DNA of 64,000 nucleotides from the NCBI RefSeq assembly GCF_002151125.1, contig NZ_MDJZ01000004.1, positions 62,001 through 126,000 of the forward strand. Reading direction: 5' to 3'. Origin of the DNA: Clavibacter michiganensis. Its GTDB lineage: Bacteria > Actinomycetota > Actinomycetes > Actinomycetales > Microbacteriaceae. Under the pieces are notes generated by a model. The model saw only the letters and a list, made by a program, of their open reading frames with translations. It did not search any database and was not told the origin of the DNA. Shown piece by piece: positions 26,266 through 35,882 of the stretch. Each line of letters opens with the position of its first letter. Positions within the stretch are counted from its first letter, which is position 1. The position numbers were made by a program, and so were the translations under genes.

Positions 26266-26694
26266 GTGCCCGCGACTCCCACGAACCCCGACCTCGGCGA
26301 TCCCGGCCGCAACCGCTGGCCGGGCGAGCGGCTCGGCCTCCCGGAGCGCGGACGTGGATCTGTCGCCCGGGCCGGCCGCCGGATCGTGGGCGTCTGCATC
26401 GACTGGGCCCTCGCCGTCCTGGTCTCCTGGGCCTTCTTCGCCTACGACGCCACGGCGACGCTCGCGATCTTCGCCCTGATGCAGTACGTCCTCATCGTCA
26501 CGCTCGGCGGCAGCGTGGGGCACGTCGTGCTCGGCATGCGCGTGCGCCCGCTCGGCGGCGGGTACGTGTCGCTGTGGCGCCCGGCCGTGCGGACAGTGCT
26601 GCTGTGCCTGGTCGTGCCCGCGATCGTCTGGAACGCCGATCAGCGCGGGCTCCACGACGTCTTCTCGGGAACGGTCCTGGTCCGCACGTCCTGA
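26266..26694 (+). CDS. RDD family membrane protein
   Basis: A 142-residue membrane protein of the RDD family. The Arg of the first segment is in VARAGRRIVGVCIDW and the family Asp follows there; hydrophobic segments lie at about 38-58, 63-85 and 105-125. The GHVVLGMRV stretch is a typical RDD element (GxxxLGLRV), and DQRGLHDVFSGTVLV is the usual C-terminal end. The function is unknown; the gene commonly lies beside glnA and the DUF4191 gene in actinobacteria, as here. It starts with GTG 6 bases after TAGGAT (26254-26259), so it is probably leaderless. Confidence 0.9.
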   Translation: MPATPTNPDLGDPGRNRWPGERLGLPERGRGSVARAGRRIVGVCIDWALAVLVSWAFFAYDATATLAIFALMQYVLIVTLGGSVGHVVLGMRVRPLGGGYVSLWRPAVRTVLLCLVVPAIVWNADQRGLHDVFSGTVLVRTS

Positions 26695-26703
26695 CGTCCG
26701 CGA

Positions 26704-26755
26704 GTCCGGCCCGTGGCATGCCGCGACGGCGCCGGTGCATGGAGACGGGCCGGAC
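26704..26755. terminator. Hairpin between the RDD and J-domain genes
   Basis: An 11-bp perfect stem (26704-26714 with 26745-26755) encloses a 30-nt loop that can itself fold. It lies between two convergent genes. Confidence 0.5.
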
Positions 26756-26768
26756 CCGGCGGACGCCG

Positions 26769-27491
26769 TCAGCGGGGCTCGCACCCGAGGTACACGAGCT
26801 CCGGATCGACCCCGCCCAGCACGACCCGCGCCGGGGATCCCTCGCGGACGGCGCCGAGCTCGCGGCTCTCGGTCTCCCTGCCGTCGTCGGAGCGCCCCGT
26901 TGTGACCTCGAACCGGACGAGCGCCGCGCTGCAGTCCTCCGGGGCGGTCATGTCGAGGAGGGTGCACGAGGTCGTGTCCACGCACTCGCTGGCGCGGGAC
27001 GCCGGATCCTCGACGGGCACGATGATCGCGTCTCGGGTCAGGTCCGCGCCGACGGTCGTGAAGCGGGCGCGCGTCGAGTCCTGGAAGCTCACCAGGACGA
27101 CCAGCACCCCGGCCAGCGCGCAGACCGCGGCGATCGACGGCCCGAGGCCGCGGCGGGCCCGCTCGCGTCGGGAACGGCCGTAGGGCGAGAGCCGCTCGGA
27201 CGGCGGCGTCCGTGCCGGTTCCGCGGGCGTCGGCTCGTGACGGGTGGGCCGCTGACCCGCCGTCGCCGTGCCGGAGGGAGACCCGGCCGCGCGCTGGCCG
27301 AGGAGCAGCACGTCGCGCGCGAGCGTCAGCTGGACGAAGCGCTCGTGTGCGGCCCGCAGCTGCTGCGGCGTCGCGCCGGACAGGCGGTCGGGATGCGTCT
27401 CGCGCGCCCGCCTGAGGTATGCGCGGCGCACCGCGGGGCTCTCGGCATCCGCGCCGACGCCGAGCAGCGCCGCAGCGGAGGCCGGATCCAT
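26769..27491 (-). CDS. J-domain-containing membrane protein
   Basis: A 240-residue protein. The N-terminal J domain (residues 5-65) has the HPD motif at 33-35, which in DnaJ proteins stimulates the ATPase of an Hsp70. A Pro/Thr/Arg-rich linker follows, then one transmembrane helix at about 116-135 and an extracytoplasmic tail containing four Cys (ECVDTTSC, EDC, LGC) that could form two disulfides. There is no Gly/Phe or zinc-finger region, so it is a type III J protein. The ATG 27491 is 6 bases after a minus-strand CAGACT (27498-27503), suggesting leaderless transcription. The client is unknown. Confidence 0.85.
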   Translation of the reverse strand: MDPASAAALLGVGADAESPAVRRAYLRRARETHPDRLSGATPQQLRAAHERFVQLTLARDVLLLGQRAAGSPSGTATAGQRPTRHEPTPAEPARTPPSERLSPYGRSRRERARRGLGPSIAAVCALAGVLVVLVSFQDSTRARFTTVGADLTRDAIIVPVEDPASRASECVDTTSCTLLDMTAPEDCSAALVRFEVTTGRSDDGRETESRELGAVREGSPARVVLGGVDPELVYLGCEPR

Positions 27492-27545
27492 GGGCTCAGT
27501 CTGCGCCGGGCGGGTCGCCTGCGCAAACGCGCCATGACACCGTGA

Positions 27546-28256
27546 TCACCGGGCTCGGGACGGACGCACCTTGAACGGGTCGACGCCCTTGGGGATGGGC
27601 ATGCTGTTCTGCCCGAGCGAGGTGAGGCGGTTGTTGACGGCCATGACCTCCGCCTTGGTGATGGTGCGGGGGAACCGCTGCAGGCGGCCGGCCAGCTTGT
27701 GCAGCTCCACGGAGTCGGCGTCGGGGCCGACGAAGACGAAGTGCACCGGAACGTTGGGCAGCACGCGGGCGATCTTGCGGCGCTCGTCCTCGAGCATGCG
27801 CGTGGTGCGGCTCTTGGGCCCCTCGCCGATGAGGGCGACGCCCGGGCGTCCGACGGCGCGGTACACGGCGTCCTGCGACTTGCCGTTGACGGCGACCGGC
27901 ATCTCGCTGCCGACCCATCCCCGCTTCAGCGAGCTGCGGAGGACCACGCCGACGGCGCCGGGCTGGCCCTTGATCTGCAGGTAGGCCGCGCGCTCCGCCT
28001 TGCGGCCGAGGACGATGAGGAAGGCCAGGATGCCGGCGAAGACGCCGGCGATGACGAACAGGATGGCGGTCAGCCAGCTCCCGCCGGTCGCGAAGATCGC
28101 GAGGAGGACGCCGACGACGATGGGCCCGAGCAGCGCCAGGAGCATCCACCAGACCGAGCTCTTGTCGTAGCGCCGGGTCATCTGGAAGACCTGCCACATC
28201 TGCTTGATGCGGCCGGGTTCCTTGGGTGCCTTCGGAGAGGCTGTCTTGCGGGCCAT
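27546..28256 (-). CDS. DUF4191 membrane protein
   Basis: A 236-residue protein of the actinobacterial DUF4191 family. A basic N-terminus (GRIKQMWQVFQMTRRYDKS) is followed by two adjacent transmembrane helices at about 34-52 and 55-78. A cytoplasmic domain follows with QIKGQPGAVGVVL and ITKAEVMAVNNRLTSLGQ. The function is unknown. In most relatives it sits directly after lipA; here its upstream neighbour is a pseudokinase gene on the other strand. ATG 28256 is 7 bases from a minus-strand TATCCT (28264-28269). Confidence 0.9.
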   Translation of the reverse strand: MARKTASPKAPKEPGRIKQMWQVFQMTRRYDKSSVWWMLLALLGPIVVGVLLAIFATGGSWLTAILFVIAGVFAGILAFLIVLGRKAERAAYLQIKGQPGAVGVVLRSSLKRGWVGSEMPVAVNGKSQDAVYRAVGRPGVALIGEGPKSRTTRMLEDERRKIARVLPNVPVHFVFVGPDADSVELHKLAGRLQRFPRTITKAEVMAVNNRLTSLGQNSMPIPKGVDPFKVRPSRAR

Positions 28257-28476
28257 GCTGCCCAGGATACCGGTGCGCGGGCGGATGCCGGAACGGATGC
28301 AGCGAGACCGCGGCGTGACCGGTCCCCTCACAGGCACCTCGCGCGGAGGCGCTCCCCAGAGGCGGTGCTCCGCCCGTGATCGGCCTCGATGTGCCGGCAC
28401 GCTCCCGACGCACGGGAGCCCGGTCCTCCGGTGGCGGAGATCGACCGGGCCGGGACCCACGAGAGGACGGCGATCC

Positions 28477-30174
28477 ATGCCCGACGGACGCGCTCATGCG
28501 CATGACCCTCGACCCATCGTGCGAGGCGGTGACGGAAGCGCGGCACCGGTCCGCCGCCCCGCATCCGAGAGCGGCCGTCCGGTGAGCAGGAGGGGAGGAG
28601 GGGCGGCCCTGGTCGCGGATGCGGCTGTCCGGGACGGCGCGTGCGTCGCCGGATACCGCCTCGTGCGGCTCATCGGCACGGGCGCCCACTGCCAGGTGCA
28701 TCTCGCCCGGCCGGCCCGGCCCACGGATCCGGGGGCAGGGGCCACGGGCAACGTCGCGGTCAAGACCGTGCCGCCCACGGAGCGCAGCCGTGGAGAAGCG
28801 GAGATCGTCGCCCTCCAGGCGGTGTCGTCCGAGCACGTCGTCGCGTTGCGGGACGTCGCCACGCTCGCCGACGGCGGCCTCTGCATCGTGCAGTCCCTCG
28901 GCGCCAGGGGCACCGCCGCGGCGCTGCTCGCCCGACGCGGCGACCTCACCCCCGGCGAGACCGTGACCCTGGTCGCGTCCGTGCTCCGAGGGCTGGGGGA
29001 TCTCCACGAGGCCGGCATCGCCCACTGCGCCGTCGACCTGACCCACGTGGTGATCGATGCGACGGGCCGCCCGCTGCTGAGCGGGCTCGGGTCCGCCCGG
29101 GTCGTCACGGGCGGGGCCGGAGCGGACGCTCTCCGAGGAGTCGACCCCGTGGAGCAGGACCTCGCGAGGGTCGCGCGGATCGTGCAGGCGCTGCGCGACC
29201 CGGCGGACGCGCGAGGGCGCGCATCCGATGCTCGATGGGATGCGTGGCTGGCGCTGCTCGACTCCGTGATCCACGGGGAGTCGGACCTGACCGCCCACGA
29301 CCTCGCGGACCTGCTGCTCGACGTCGCCGACGCCGCTCCGCTGGCCGATGCGGCTGCACGCCCCGGGGACGAGGACGTCGAAGGCGCCCTGCCCCACGTC
29401 CCGGCCACGGGCGACCGACGCTCCCCGGCGGTGGACGAGAAGCCGGCGCGGACGCGGACGAGACGTCGTGCGCTCAGGGTCCACACGGGCAGCGAGCACG
29501 GCGCCCGTCGCCGACATCGAGCGGCACGTCGGCGGCGGTCGGAGGCGATGACCGCGCTCCGGGTGGCGGCGCGGAAGGAGCTCGCGGCGGTCCGCCCCCG
29601 TGTCTGGGCGCTCGGGGCGTCCGCGCTCCTGCTCCTGATCGCCGGAGTCCTCGCGGTGCCCTTGCTGACGGATCCCGCTCATGGTGCGCCGGCAGGACCG
29701 ACGACCCCGCCCGCCCCGTCGCCCTCGTCGGCCCCGTCGAGCACCAGCACCAGCGCGGACGGGGCGCCGGCTGCGTCCACCGACGCGGATGCGGAGGCCG
29801 CCACCTCGCCGGATCCGGACGTCGCCGCTCCCGCCCTCCTCCGGCTCCGCGCATCCTGCCTCCGTGGTGGCGACATGGCGTGCGTGGGCGACGTCGACGA
29901 AGCCGGCTCGGCTGTCGAGGACGCGGATCGGAGCGCGATGTCCGCCGGCGGCATCGAAGCCTCGGAGGACGTCGCTCTCCACACCACGGATGTCCTCGGC
30001 CGTGCGCAGCGCCTCGGAGACAGTGCCCTCATCGAGCTGCAGCCCGCGGCCGGCGACACGACGATCCACCACGACGGATCGACGGATGCCGCGTCCGAAC
30101 GCCGACCGGCCTCCCTCCTGATGGTCAGGGGAGAGGCCGGATGGCGGATCAGGGACCTGATGGACGACCGGTGA
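28477..30174 (+). CDS. Membrane-anchored Ser/Thr pseudokinase-like protein
   Basis: A 565-residue protein whose residues 58-280 resemble an STK/PknB-type kinase domain: a glycine loop as IGTGAHCQV (66-74), the ATP-binding Lys96 in VAVK and an alpha-C Glu nearby. The catalytic machinery is gone. The HRDxKxxN loop reads HCAVDLTH (183-190), so the catalytic Asp is Ala185, and the DFG motif reads GLG (203-205). A basic juxtamembrane region (about 325-372), one transmembrane helix (about 377-397) and a Pro/Ser/Thr-rich stretch follow. The extracytoplasmic domain, of no family I recognise, contains two Cys in ASCLRGGDMACVGD. I chose ATG 28477 because GAGAGGA precedes it; GTG about 108 bases later is an alternative. 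It is most likely a signalling scaffold or sensor, not an active kinase. Confidence 0.7.
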   Translation: MPDGRAHAHDPRPIVRGGDGSAAPVRRPASESGRPVSRRGGGAALVADAAVRDGACVAGYRLVRLIGTGAHCQVHLARPARPTDPGAGATGNVAVKTVPPTERSRGEAEIVALQAVSSEHVVALRDVATLADGGLCIVQSLGARGTAAALLARRGDLTPGETVTLVASVLRGLGDLHEAGIAHCAVDLTHVVIDATGRPLLSGLGSARVVTGGAGADALRGVDPVEQDLARVARIVQALRDPADARGRASDARWDAWLALLDSVIHGESDLTAHDLADLLLDVADAAPLADAAARPGDEDVEGALPHVPATGDRRSPAVDEKPARTRTRRRALRVHTGSEHGARRRHRAARRRRSEAMTALRVAARKELAAVRPRVWALGASALLLLIAGVLAVPLLTDPAHGAPAGPTTPPAPSPSSAPSSTSTSADGAPAASTDADAEAATSPDPDVAAPALLRLRASCLRGGDMACVGDVDEAGSAVEDADRSAMSAGGIEASEDVALHTTDVLGRAQRLGDSALIELQPAAGDTTIHHDGSTDAASERRPASLLMVRGEAGWRIRDLMDDR

Positions 30175-30200
30175 GGGCCGACGTCGGATCCGTCGAGGAC

Positions 30201-31667
30201 CTAGATGCCCAGGTCGGCGTCGAACGCGCCCGCCTCCAGGCGGTTCTTCACGGCCACGAGGAAGCGGGAGGCGTCAGCCCCGTCGACGATCCGGTGGTCG
30301 TAGGACAGCGCGAGGTACACGGTGGAGCGGATGGCGATGGTGTCCTGCCCATCCGCGGTGATGACCACGGGGCGCTTGGTGACGATGCCGGTGCCCAGGA
30401 TCGCGGACTGCGGGAGGAAGACCACGGGCGTGTCGAAGAGCGCACCGCGCGACCCGGTGTTGGTCAGCGTGAAGGTCCCTCCCGCCAGCTCGTCCGGCGA
30501 CAGCTTGTTGTCACGCGTACGGGCGGCGAGGTCGGCGATCTCCGACGCGAACTGCGCGAGGTTCTTGCCCTCCGCGTTCTTCACGACGGGGGTGAGCAGA
30601 CCGCGCTCGGTGTCGACCGCGATGCTGATGTTCTCGTGGTCCGGGTAGACGATGCTGTCGCCGTCGACCGTCGCGTTCACGACGGGGTAGGCCTTGAGCG
30701 CCTCCGCCGCCGCGAGCGCGAAGAACGGCAGGAACGAGAGCTTGACGCCGGTCTTCTCGAGGAAGTCGCCCTTCACGCGGTCGCGGAAGCGCGCCACCTT
30801 CGTAACGTCGACCTCGACCACGGACGTCAGCTGCGCGGTGGACTGCATCGAGACGACGGCGCGGTCGGCGATGAGCTTGCGCATGCGCGACATCTTGGCG
30901 GTGGTGCCGCGGAGCGGCGACGTCTCCAAGGGAGCAGCGGCTGGCACGGCAGGAGCCGAGGCCGTCGGGGCGCTCGTGGAGGCGGCGGCCTCGGCGGCGG
31001 CGAGGACGTCCTCCTTGCGGATGCGTCCTCCCACGCCCGTGCCCGTCACGGTGCTGATGTCCACGCCGCGCTCGTTGGCGAGCTTGCGCACGAGGGGGGT
31101 GACGTAGCCCGCGTTGCCGGACGCCGCCGGAGCCGGAGCAGCGGCAGGCGTCGGTGCAGCAGCGGGGGTGGGCGCCGCGGAGGCGGGAGCCGGCGCTGCG
31201 GGCGCGGGAGCAGGGGTCTCCTCGGGAGCAGGCGTCGCCTGCTCGGCGGCCGGAGCTGGCTCGGGCTCCACGGGGGCAGGCGCCTCCGCGTCGTCGTCCG
31301 CCTCGGTGGAGGGCACGACGGTGTCCTCGACGGGCTCCTCGGCCGCGACGGCGGGCTCCTCGGCGGCGGGCTCCTCGGCAGAGGGCTCCTCAGCAGAGGG
31401 CTCCTCGGCCGGAGCGTCGCCGCCGCCCGAGCCGTCCCCGATGCGCACGAGGACCGCGCCGACCTCGACGGTCTCGTCCTCCTGGACGAGGATCTCCTCG
31501 ATCACGCCGGCGACCGGCGACGGGATCTCGGTGTCGACCTTGTCGGTCGACACCTCGAGCAGGGGCTCGTCGACCTCGACGTGGTCGCCGACGTTCTTGA
31601 GCCAGCGGGTCACCGTGCCCTCGGTGACGCTCTCGCCGAGTGCGGGGAGGTTGACGGATTCGCTCAT
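30201..31667 (-). CDS. sucB: 2-oxoacid dehydrogenase E2 (dihydrolipoyllysine succinyl/acetyltransferase)
   Basis: A 488-residue E2. One lipoyl domain (residues 1-78) has the lipoylated Lys43 in STDKVD. A long Ala/Pro/Glu-rich linker (80-195) includes imperfect repeats of AEEPSAEEP. The E3-binding domain (about 198-235) contains [15 protein letters not shown]. The catalytic domain ends with the active-site [10 protein letters not shown]. Actinobacterial E2s of this type serve both pyruvate and 2-oxoglutarate complexes, so it is the probable partner of AceE at 8.6-11.3 kb. It follows lpdA by 61 bases. Confidence 0.93.
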   Translation of the reverse strand: MSESVNLPALGESVTEGTVTRWLKNVGDHVEVDEPLLEVSTDKVDTEIPSPVAGVIEEILVQEDETVEVGAVLVRIGDGSGGGDAPAEEPSAEEPSAEEPAAEEPAVAAEEPVEDTVVPSTEADDDAEAPAPVEPEPAPAAEQATPAPEETPAPAPAAPAPASAAPTPAAAPTPAAAPAPAASGNAGYVTPLVRKLANERGVDISTVTGTGVGGRIRKEDVLAAAEAAASTSAPTASAPAVPAAAPLETSPLRGTTAKMSRMRKLIADRAVVSMQSTAQLTSVVEVDVTKVARFRDRVKGDFLEKTGVKLSFLPFFALAAAEALKAYPVVNATVDGDSIVYPDHENISIAVDTERGLLTPVVKNAEGKNLAQFASEIADLAARTRDNKLSPDELAGGTFTLTNTGSRGALFDTPVVFLPQSAILGTGIVTKRPVVITADGQDTIAIRSTVYLALSYDHRIVDGADASRFLVAVKNRLEAGAFDADLGI

Positions 31668-31728
31668 GGGGGTTGTCTCCTTCAGGCCCGACTCCGGACC
31701 CGGCTTGTGTGTCGGTGTTGGCGGGGTG

Positions 31729-33102
31729 CTACAGGGCGTGCAGAGGGGTCCCGGCGAGTGCCAGGTGGGCCTCGCCGAGCGCCTCGTTCTGAGTGGGGTG
31801 GGCGTGCACCAGGCTGGCGACGTCCTCGGGGTAGGCCTCCCAGTTCACGATGAGCTGGCCCTCGCCGATGAGCTCGCCGACGCGGGCGCCGATCATGTGG
31901 ATGCCGACGACCGGCCCGTCCTGCACGCGGACGACCTTGATGGATCCGGCCGTGCCGAGGATCGAGCTCTTGCCGTTGCCGCCGAGGTTGTACTCGTAGC
32001 TGGAGACCTTGTCGGCGCCGAACTTCTCGGCGGCCTTGGCCTCGCTGTAGCCGACGCTCGCGACCTCGGGGTCGGAGTAGGTGACCTTGGGGATGTTGAT
32101 GTCCTCGACGACCACGGGCTTGTTGCCCGCGATCTCCTCGGCGACGAAGATGCCCTGCTGGAAGCCGCGGTGCGCGAGCTGCAGGCCGGGGACGATGTCG
32201 CCCACGGCGTAGACGCCGGGCACGCTGGTCTGGAGACGCTCGTCGGTGAGCACGAAGCCGCGGTCGGTCTTGACGCCCGCCTCCTCGAAGCCGAGGCCCT
32301 GCGTCGCCGGGCCACGGCCCACGGCGACGAGCAGGAGGTCGGCGTCGTACGTCGTGCCGTCCTCGAGCGCCACCTGGACGCCCTGGTCGTCCTGCGTCAC
32401 GGACTTGAAGCGGACGCCGAGCGAGAACGCGATGCCGCGCTTGCGGAACGCCCGCTCGAACTGCTTGCTGATCGACTCCTCCTCGTTCGGGACGAGGTGG
32501 GGGAGGGCCTCGATGATCTGCACGTCGACGCCGAAGGAGCGCCATACCGAGGCGAACTCGACGCCGATGACGCCGCCGCCGAGGATCGCGACCTTCTTCG
32601 GGATGTAGTCGAGCTCGAGCGCCTGCTCGCTCGTGATGACGCGACCGCCGATCTCGAGGCCGGGCAGCGTGCGGGAGTAGGAGCCGGTCGCGAGGACGAT
32701 GCTCTTGCCGGTGACGGTCTGGTCGCCCACCTGCACGGTCGTTCCGGAGGTCAGGCGGCCCTCGCCCTCGATGACGGTGATGCCGCGTGCCTTGATGAGG
32801 CCCTGGAGTCCCTTGTACTTGCTGGCGACGATGGCCTCGCGGTAGGCGTTGACCCGCGCGATGTCGACCCCGTCGAACGTGACGTTGACGCCGTACTTCT
32901 CCGACTCCCGCGAGACGTCGGCCACCTCGGCCGAGTGCAGGAGGGCCTTGGTCGGGATGCAGCCGCGGTGCAGGCACGTGCCGCCCAGCTTGCCCTTCTC
33001 CACGAGGCCCACGGTCTTGCCCAGCTGCACCGCACGGAGCGCTGCCGCGTAGCCGCCGCTCCCGCCGCCGAGCACCACCACGTCAAAGTTCTGTTCCGAC
33101 AC
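31729..33102 (-). CDS. lpdA: Dihydrolipoyl dehydrogenase (E3)
   Basis: A 457-residue FAD/NAD disulfide oxidoreductase that reoxidises the lipoyl groups of E2. The FAD motif [13 protein letters not shown] is at residues 9-21, the redox Cys pair is Cys43 and Cys48 in [13 protein letters not shown], the NAD motif is [12 protein letters not shown], and the C-terminal interface has the catalytic His in HAHPTQNEA. It starts with GTG preceded by GAGGGAGA. It is the promoter-proximal gene of lpdA-sucB; no E1 gene is in the cluster. Confidence 0.96.
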   Translation of the reverse strand: MSEQNFDVVVLGGGSGGYAAALRAVQLGKTVGLVEKGKLGGTCLHRGCIPTKALLHSAEVADVSRESEKYGVNVTFDGVDIARVNAYREAIVASKYKGLQGLIKARGITVIEGEGRLTSGTTVQVGDQTVTGKSIVLATGSYSRTLPGLEIGGRVITSEQALELDYIPKKVAILGGGVIGVEFASVWRSFGVDVQIIEALPHLVPNEEESISKQFERAFRKRGIAFSLGVRFKSVTQDDQGVQVALEDGTTYDADLLLVAVGRGPATQGLGFEEAGVKTDRGFVLTDERLQTSVPGVYAVGDIVPGLQLAHRGFQQGIFVAEEIAGNKPVVVEDINIPKVTYSDPEVASVGYSEAKAAEKFGADKVSSYEYNLGGNGKSSILGTAGSIKVVRVQDGPVVGIHMIGARVGELIGEGQLIVNWEAYPEDVASLVHAHPTQNEALGEAHLALAGTPLHAL

Positions 33103-33193
33103 CCAGGATCTCCCTCGTATGCATCAAGGTCGTCTCATGCGACCGCCCGACCGGGCAGGCGCGGGACCCCCTCAGGAGGCCTCTCCGAGCCTA

Positions 33194-34714
33194 CTACGCG
33201 CGTGAAAAACCGGCGGCCAGGGCCAGGAGCGTCCGGACGGCGACGCCCGTCGGGCCCTTCCCCGTGAAGCCGTGGCCGCCGCCCTTGTTGTGCGACGGCC
33301 CCGCGATGTCGATGTGCGCCCAGGGGATCCGGGGAGCGTCCTCCGCGTCGCCGGTCCTGCCGACGAACTCCTTGAGGAACACGCCCGCGACGAGCATGCC
33401 CCCGGCCGGGTTGCCGGGCTTCACGTTCGCGATGTCCGCGATGTCGGAGTTGAGCAGCGCGCGCATCTCCTCCGGGAGCGGCATGCCCCACATGCTCTCG
33501 CCCTGCTCGCGCGCCGCGTCGAGGAGTCGGGCGACGAGCGCGTCCTCGCCCATGACGGCCGAGTACCGCTCGCCGAGGGCGACCACCTGGGCGCCCGTGA
33601 GCGTCGCGATGTCGACGATCGCATCCGGGTGCTCCTCGCTGGCGGCGACGATGCCGTCCGCCATCACGAGCCGGCCCTCCGCGTCCGTGTTCAGGACCTC
33701 GACGGTGGTGCCGCCGCGCATGCGGAGGACGTCGTCCGGCCGGATCGCGGATCCCGACGGCATGTTCTCGGCGATGCAGAGCCAGGCCGTGAGCCGCACG
33801 GGCAGCTCGAGCCGGGCCGCGGCGACGACGACCTCGAGGATCGTGGCGGCGCCGGTCATGTCGTACTTCATGCCGATCATGGGCACGGCGGGCTTAAGGG
33901 AGATGCCGCCGGTGTCGTAGGTGATGCCCTTGCCGACGAGGGCCAGGTGGCGGGTCGCGCCGGCGGGGGAGTAGGAGACCTTCACGAGGCGGGGCGGACG
34001 CGTCGAGCCCTGCCCGACTCCGAGGATCCCGCCGAAGCCGTCGGCCGCGAGCGCCTCCTCGTCCCAGACGCGGACGTCGACGGGCAGCCCGGCGGTGCGC
34101 TCCTGCACGGCGTCGACGAACGTCGCCGGGTAGAGGTCGAGCGGAGGCGTGTTGACGAGGTCCTTGGTCCCGGCCACCGCGCCGGCGACCGCGCCGGCAC
34201 GTGCCACCGCCTCGTCCGCGTCGTCGGCGGTCCAGGAGTCGCCCCGCGCGAGCACCGTGACGGTCGAGGCGCGCGGCTTCTGGCCGGCGAGCGAGTCGCG
34301 GCGGTACGAGTCGAAGGCGTAGGCCCCGAGCGCGGCGCCCTCGAGGACCGCGGTGAGCTCCGAGAGCGAGGTCACGGGCACCGCGACGGCGACCCTCTCC
34401 ACTCCGCGCAGCTGGCGGATCGCGCTGCCGACGGCGTAGCGGAGCGCGACGGCGTCCAGCGGCGCGGAGCCCACGCCCACCAGGGCGACCGTGCGGGCGG
34501 CGGTCCCGGTCCCGGTCCCGGTCCCGGGGACGCGGACGACCTCGTCGCGGCCGCCCGTGACGCCGATGGCGGACAGCACCGCGGCATCGAGGTCGATGCC
34601 CTCAGGTGCGTGCACGCGGATCCCCTCCTTCTCGGTGGAGACGGCGACGACGAGGGCGTCCGCCTCCACGTCGACGGCACGATCGGAGGACACGGTGAGG
34701 AGGGGGAGGGTCAT
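33194..34714 (-). CDS. pepA: Leucyl aminopeptidase (M17)
   Basis: A 506-residue M17 aminopeptidase. The two-metal site is seen in VGKGITYDTGGISLKP (Lys and Asp ligands), the Asp of MKYDMTGAA, and the signature NTDAEGRLVMAD. The N-terminal macrodomain-like part contains a Gly-Thr repeat encoded by a tandem hexanucleotide (34502-34525). It starts at ATG 34714, 8 bases after a minus-strand TAGGCT (34723-34728). It is divergent from the PAC2 gene. Confidence 0.94.
   Translation of the reverse strand: MTLPLLTVSSDRAVDVEADALVVAVSTEKEGIRVHAPEGIDLDAAVLSAIGVTGGRDEVVRVPGTGTGTGTAARTVALVGVGSAPLDAVALRYAVGSAIRQLRGVERVAVAVPVTSLSELTAVLEGAALGAYAFDSYRRDSLAGQKPRASTVTVLARGDSWTADDADEAVARAGAVAGAVAGTKDLVNTPPLDLYPATFVDAVQERTAGLPVDVRVWDEEALAADGFGGILGVGQGSTRPPRLVKVSYSPAGATRHLALVGKGITYDTGGISLKPAVPMIGMKYDMTGAATILEVVVAAARLELPVRLTAWLCIAENMPSGSAIRPDDVLRMRGGTTVEVLNTDAEGRLVMADGIVAASEEHPDAIVDIATLTGAQVVALGERYSAVMGEDALVARLLDAAREQGESMWGMPLPEEMRALLNSDIADIANVKPGNPAGGMLVAGVFLKEFVGRTGDAEDAPRIPWAHIDIAGPSHNKGGGHGFTGKGPTGVAVRTLLALAAGFSRA
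34502..34525. repeat. Tandem hexanucleotide (GGTCCC)4 inside pepA
   Basis: Four perfect copies of GGTCCC lie within pepA and encode Gly-Thr repeats in a surface-loop region of the N-terminal domain. Because the unit is six bases, gain or loss of copies would keep the frame. Confidence 0.85.
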
Positions 34715-34886
34715 GGGCGACGAGCCTAGCGACGCGCGCGAGCCGCGGCTGGGCGCCGACCCGGGATCCGGGCGGGGACGGTGCGCGGGGCGGAGCGAGG
34801 CGCACGGTCAGGCACGGCTTCCGTGTTCGCTCTCGGCAGCACCCGCCCGCCTGAGGCCGACAGGGGCGCGGCCTAGAGTGGATCAC

Positions 34887-35807
34887 ATGGCTGACGCGGA
34901 CGGACTGTACGAGATCGACACCGACATCGGCGAGGTCCCGACCGGCCTCCCCCTCGTCGCCGGCCTCACCGGTTTCTCCGACGCGGGCTCGGGCGTGTCC
35001 CAGGTCAGCGAGTACCTGCTCAGCACCCTGAGCCACAGGGACGTGCTGCGGTTCGATACCGACACCCTGCTCGACTACCGCGCCCGCCGCCCCACCATCT
35101 ACTTCGACCAGGACCATCTGGCCGACTACCGCCCCGCGCGACTGGCCCTCTACCTCGCGCACGACGAGATCGGCCAGCCCTTCCTCTTGCTCACGGGCTT
35201 CGAGCCCGACTTCCGCTGGGAGGCGTTCACCGCGGCCGTCCTCGGGATCGTGGACCGCTACCGCGTCTCCACGACCACGTGGGTGCACAGCATCCCCATG
35301 CCCGTTCCCCACACGCGGGACATCAACGTCACGGTCAGCGGCAACCGCACCGAGCTCATCGACGCGCTCAGCGTGTGGAAGCCGCACACGCAGGTGCCCG
35401 CGAACGCCCTCCACCTGGTGGAGCACCGCCTGCACGACGCCGGCCACCCCGTCGCGGGCTTCGTGCTGCTCGTCCCGCACTACCTCGCCGACACGGAGTT
35501 CCCGCTCGCGGCCGTCGCGGCGCTCGAGAGCATCAGCGCCGCGACCGGCCTCATCTTCCCCACGGACCGGCTGCGCGAGGAGGGTCGCGACTTCGTGGGC
35601 CGCATCGACGAGCAGGTGGCGGGCAACCAGGAGCTGGCGCGCCTCGTCACGACGCTCGAGGAGCGCTACGACAGCTACATGGAGGACACGCCCCTCAAGT
35701 CGCCGCTCACCGACGAGGACGGCGCCCTGCCGACGGCCGACGAGATCGCGGCCGAGCTCGAGAAGTTCCTGGCACGCCGCCGCCCCGGCGACGGCGACGC
35801 CGCCTGA
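34887..35807 (+). CDS. PAC2 family protein (proteasome assembly chaperone-like fold)
   Basis: A 306-residue member of the bacterial PAC2 (DUF75-like) family: PLVAGLTGFSDAG near residue 22, RPTIYFDQDHLADY, then LLTGFEPDFRWEAF and PVPHTRD in the middle, and a charged helical C-terminus (ELEKFLARRR). The function in bacteria is unknown; Microbacteriaceae generally lack or have lost the 20S proteasome, so a chaperone role cannot be assumed. ATG 34887 is 7 bases after TAGAGT (34874-34879), so the transcript is likely leaderless. Confidence 0.9.
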   Translation: MADADGLYEIDTDIGEVPTGLPLVAGLTGFSDAGSGVSQVSEYLLSTLSHRDVLRFDTDTLLDYRARRPTIYFDQDHLADYRPARLALYLAHDEIGQPFLLLTGFEPDFRWEAFTAAVLGIVDRYRVSTTTWVHSIPMPVPHTRDINVTVSGNRTELIDALSVWKPHTQVPANALHLVEHRLHDAGHPVAGFVLLVPHYLADTEFPLAAVAALESISAATGLIFPTDRLREEGRDFVGRIDEQVAGNQELARLVTTLEERYDSYMEDTPLKSPLTDEDGALPTADEIAAELEKFLARRRPGDGDAA

Positions 35808-35882
35808 CGCCCCGACGCTGAGCCGGGCCCGCGAGGAGGACGCCGGCGGCCGGGCTCTCCGAGGCTCGGTATCCTCGTGCCG

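Noticed and set aside
31260-31420. Possible tandem repeat or insertion in sucB
   Set aside because: It encodes the flexible Ala/Glu/Pro linker after the lipoyl domain, with imperfect repeats normal for E2 proteins.
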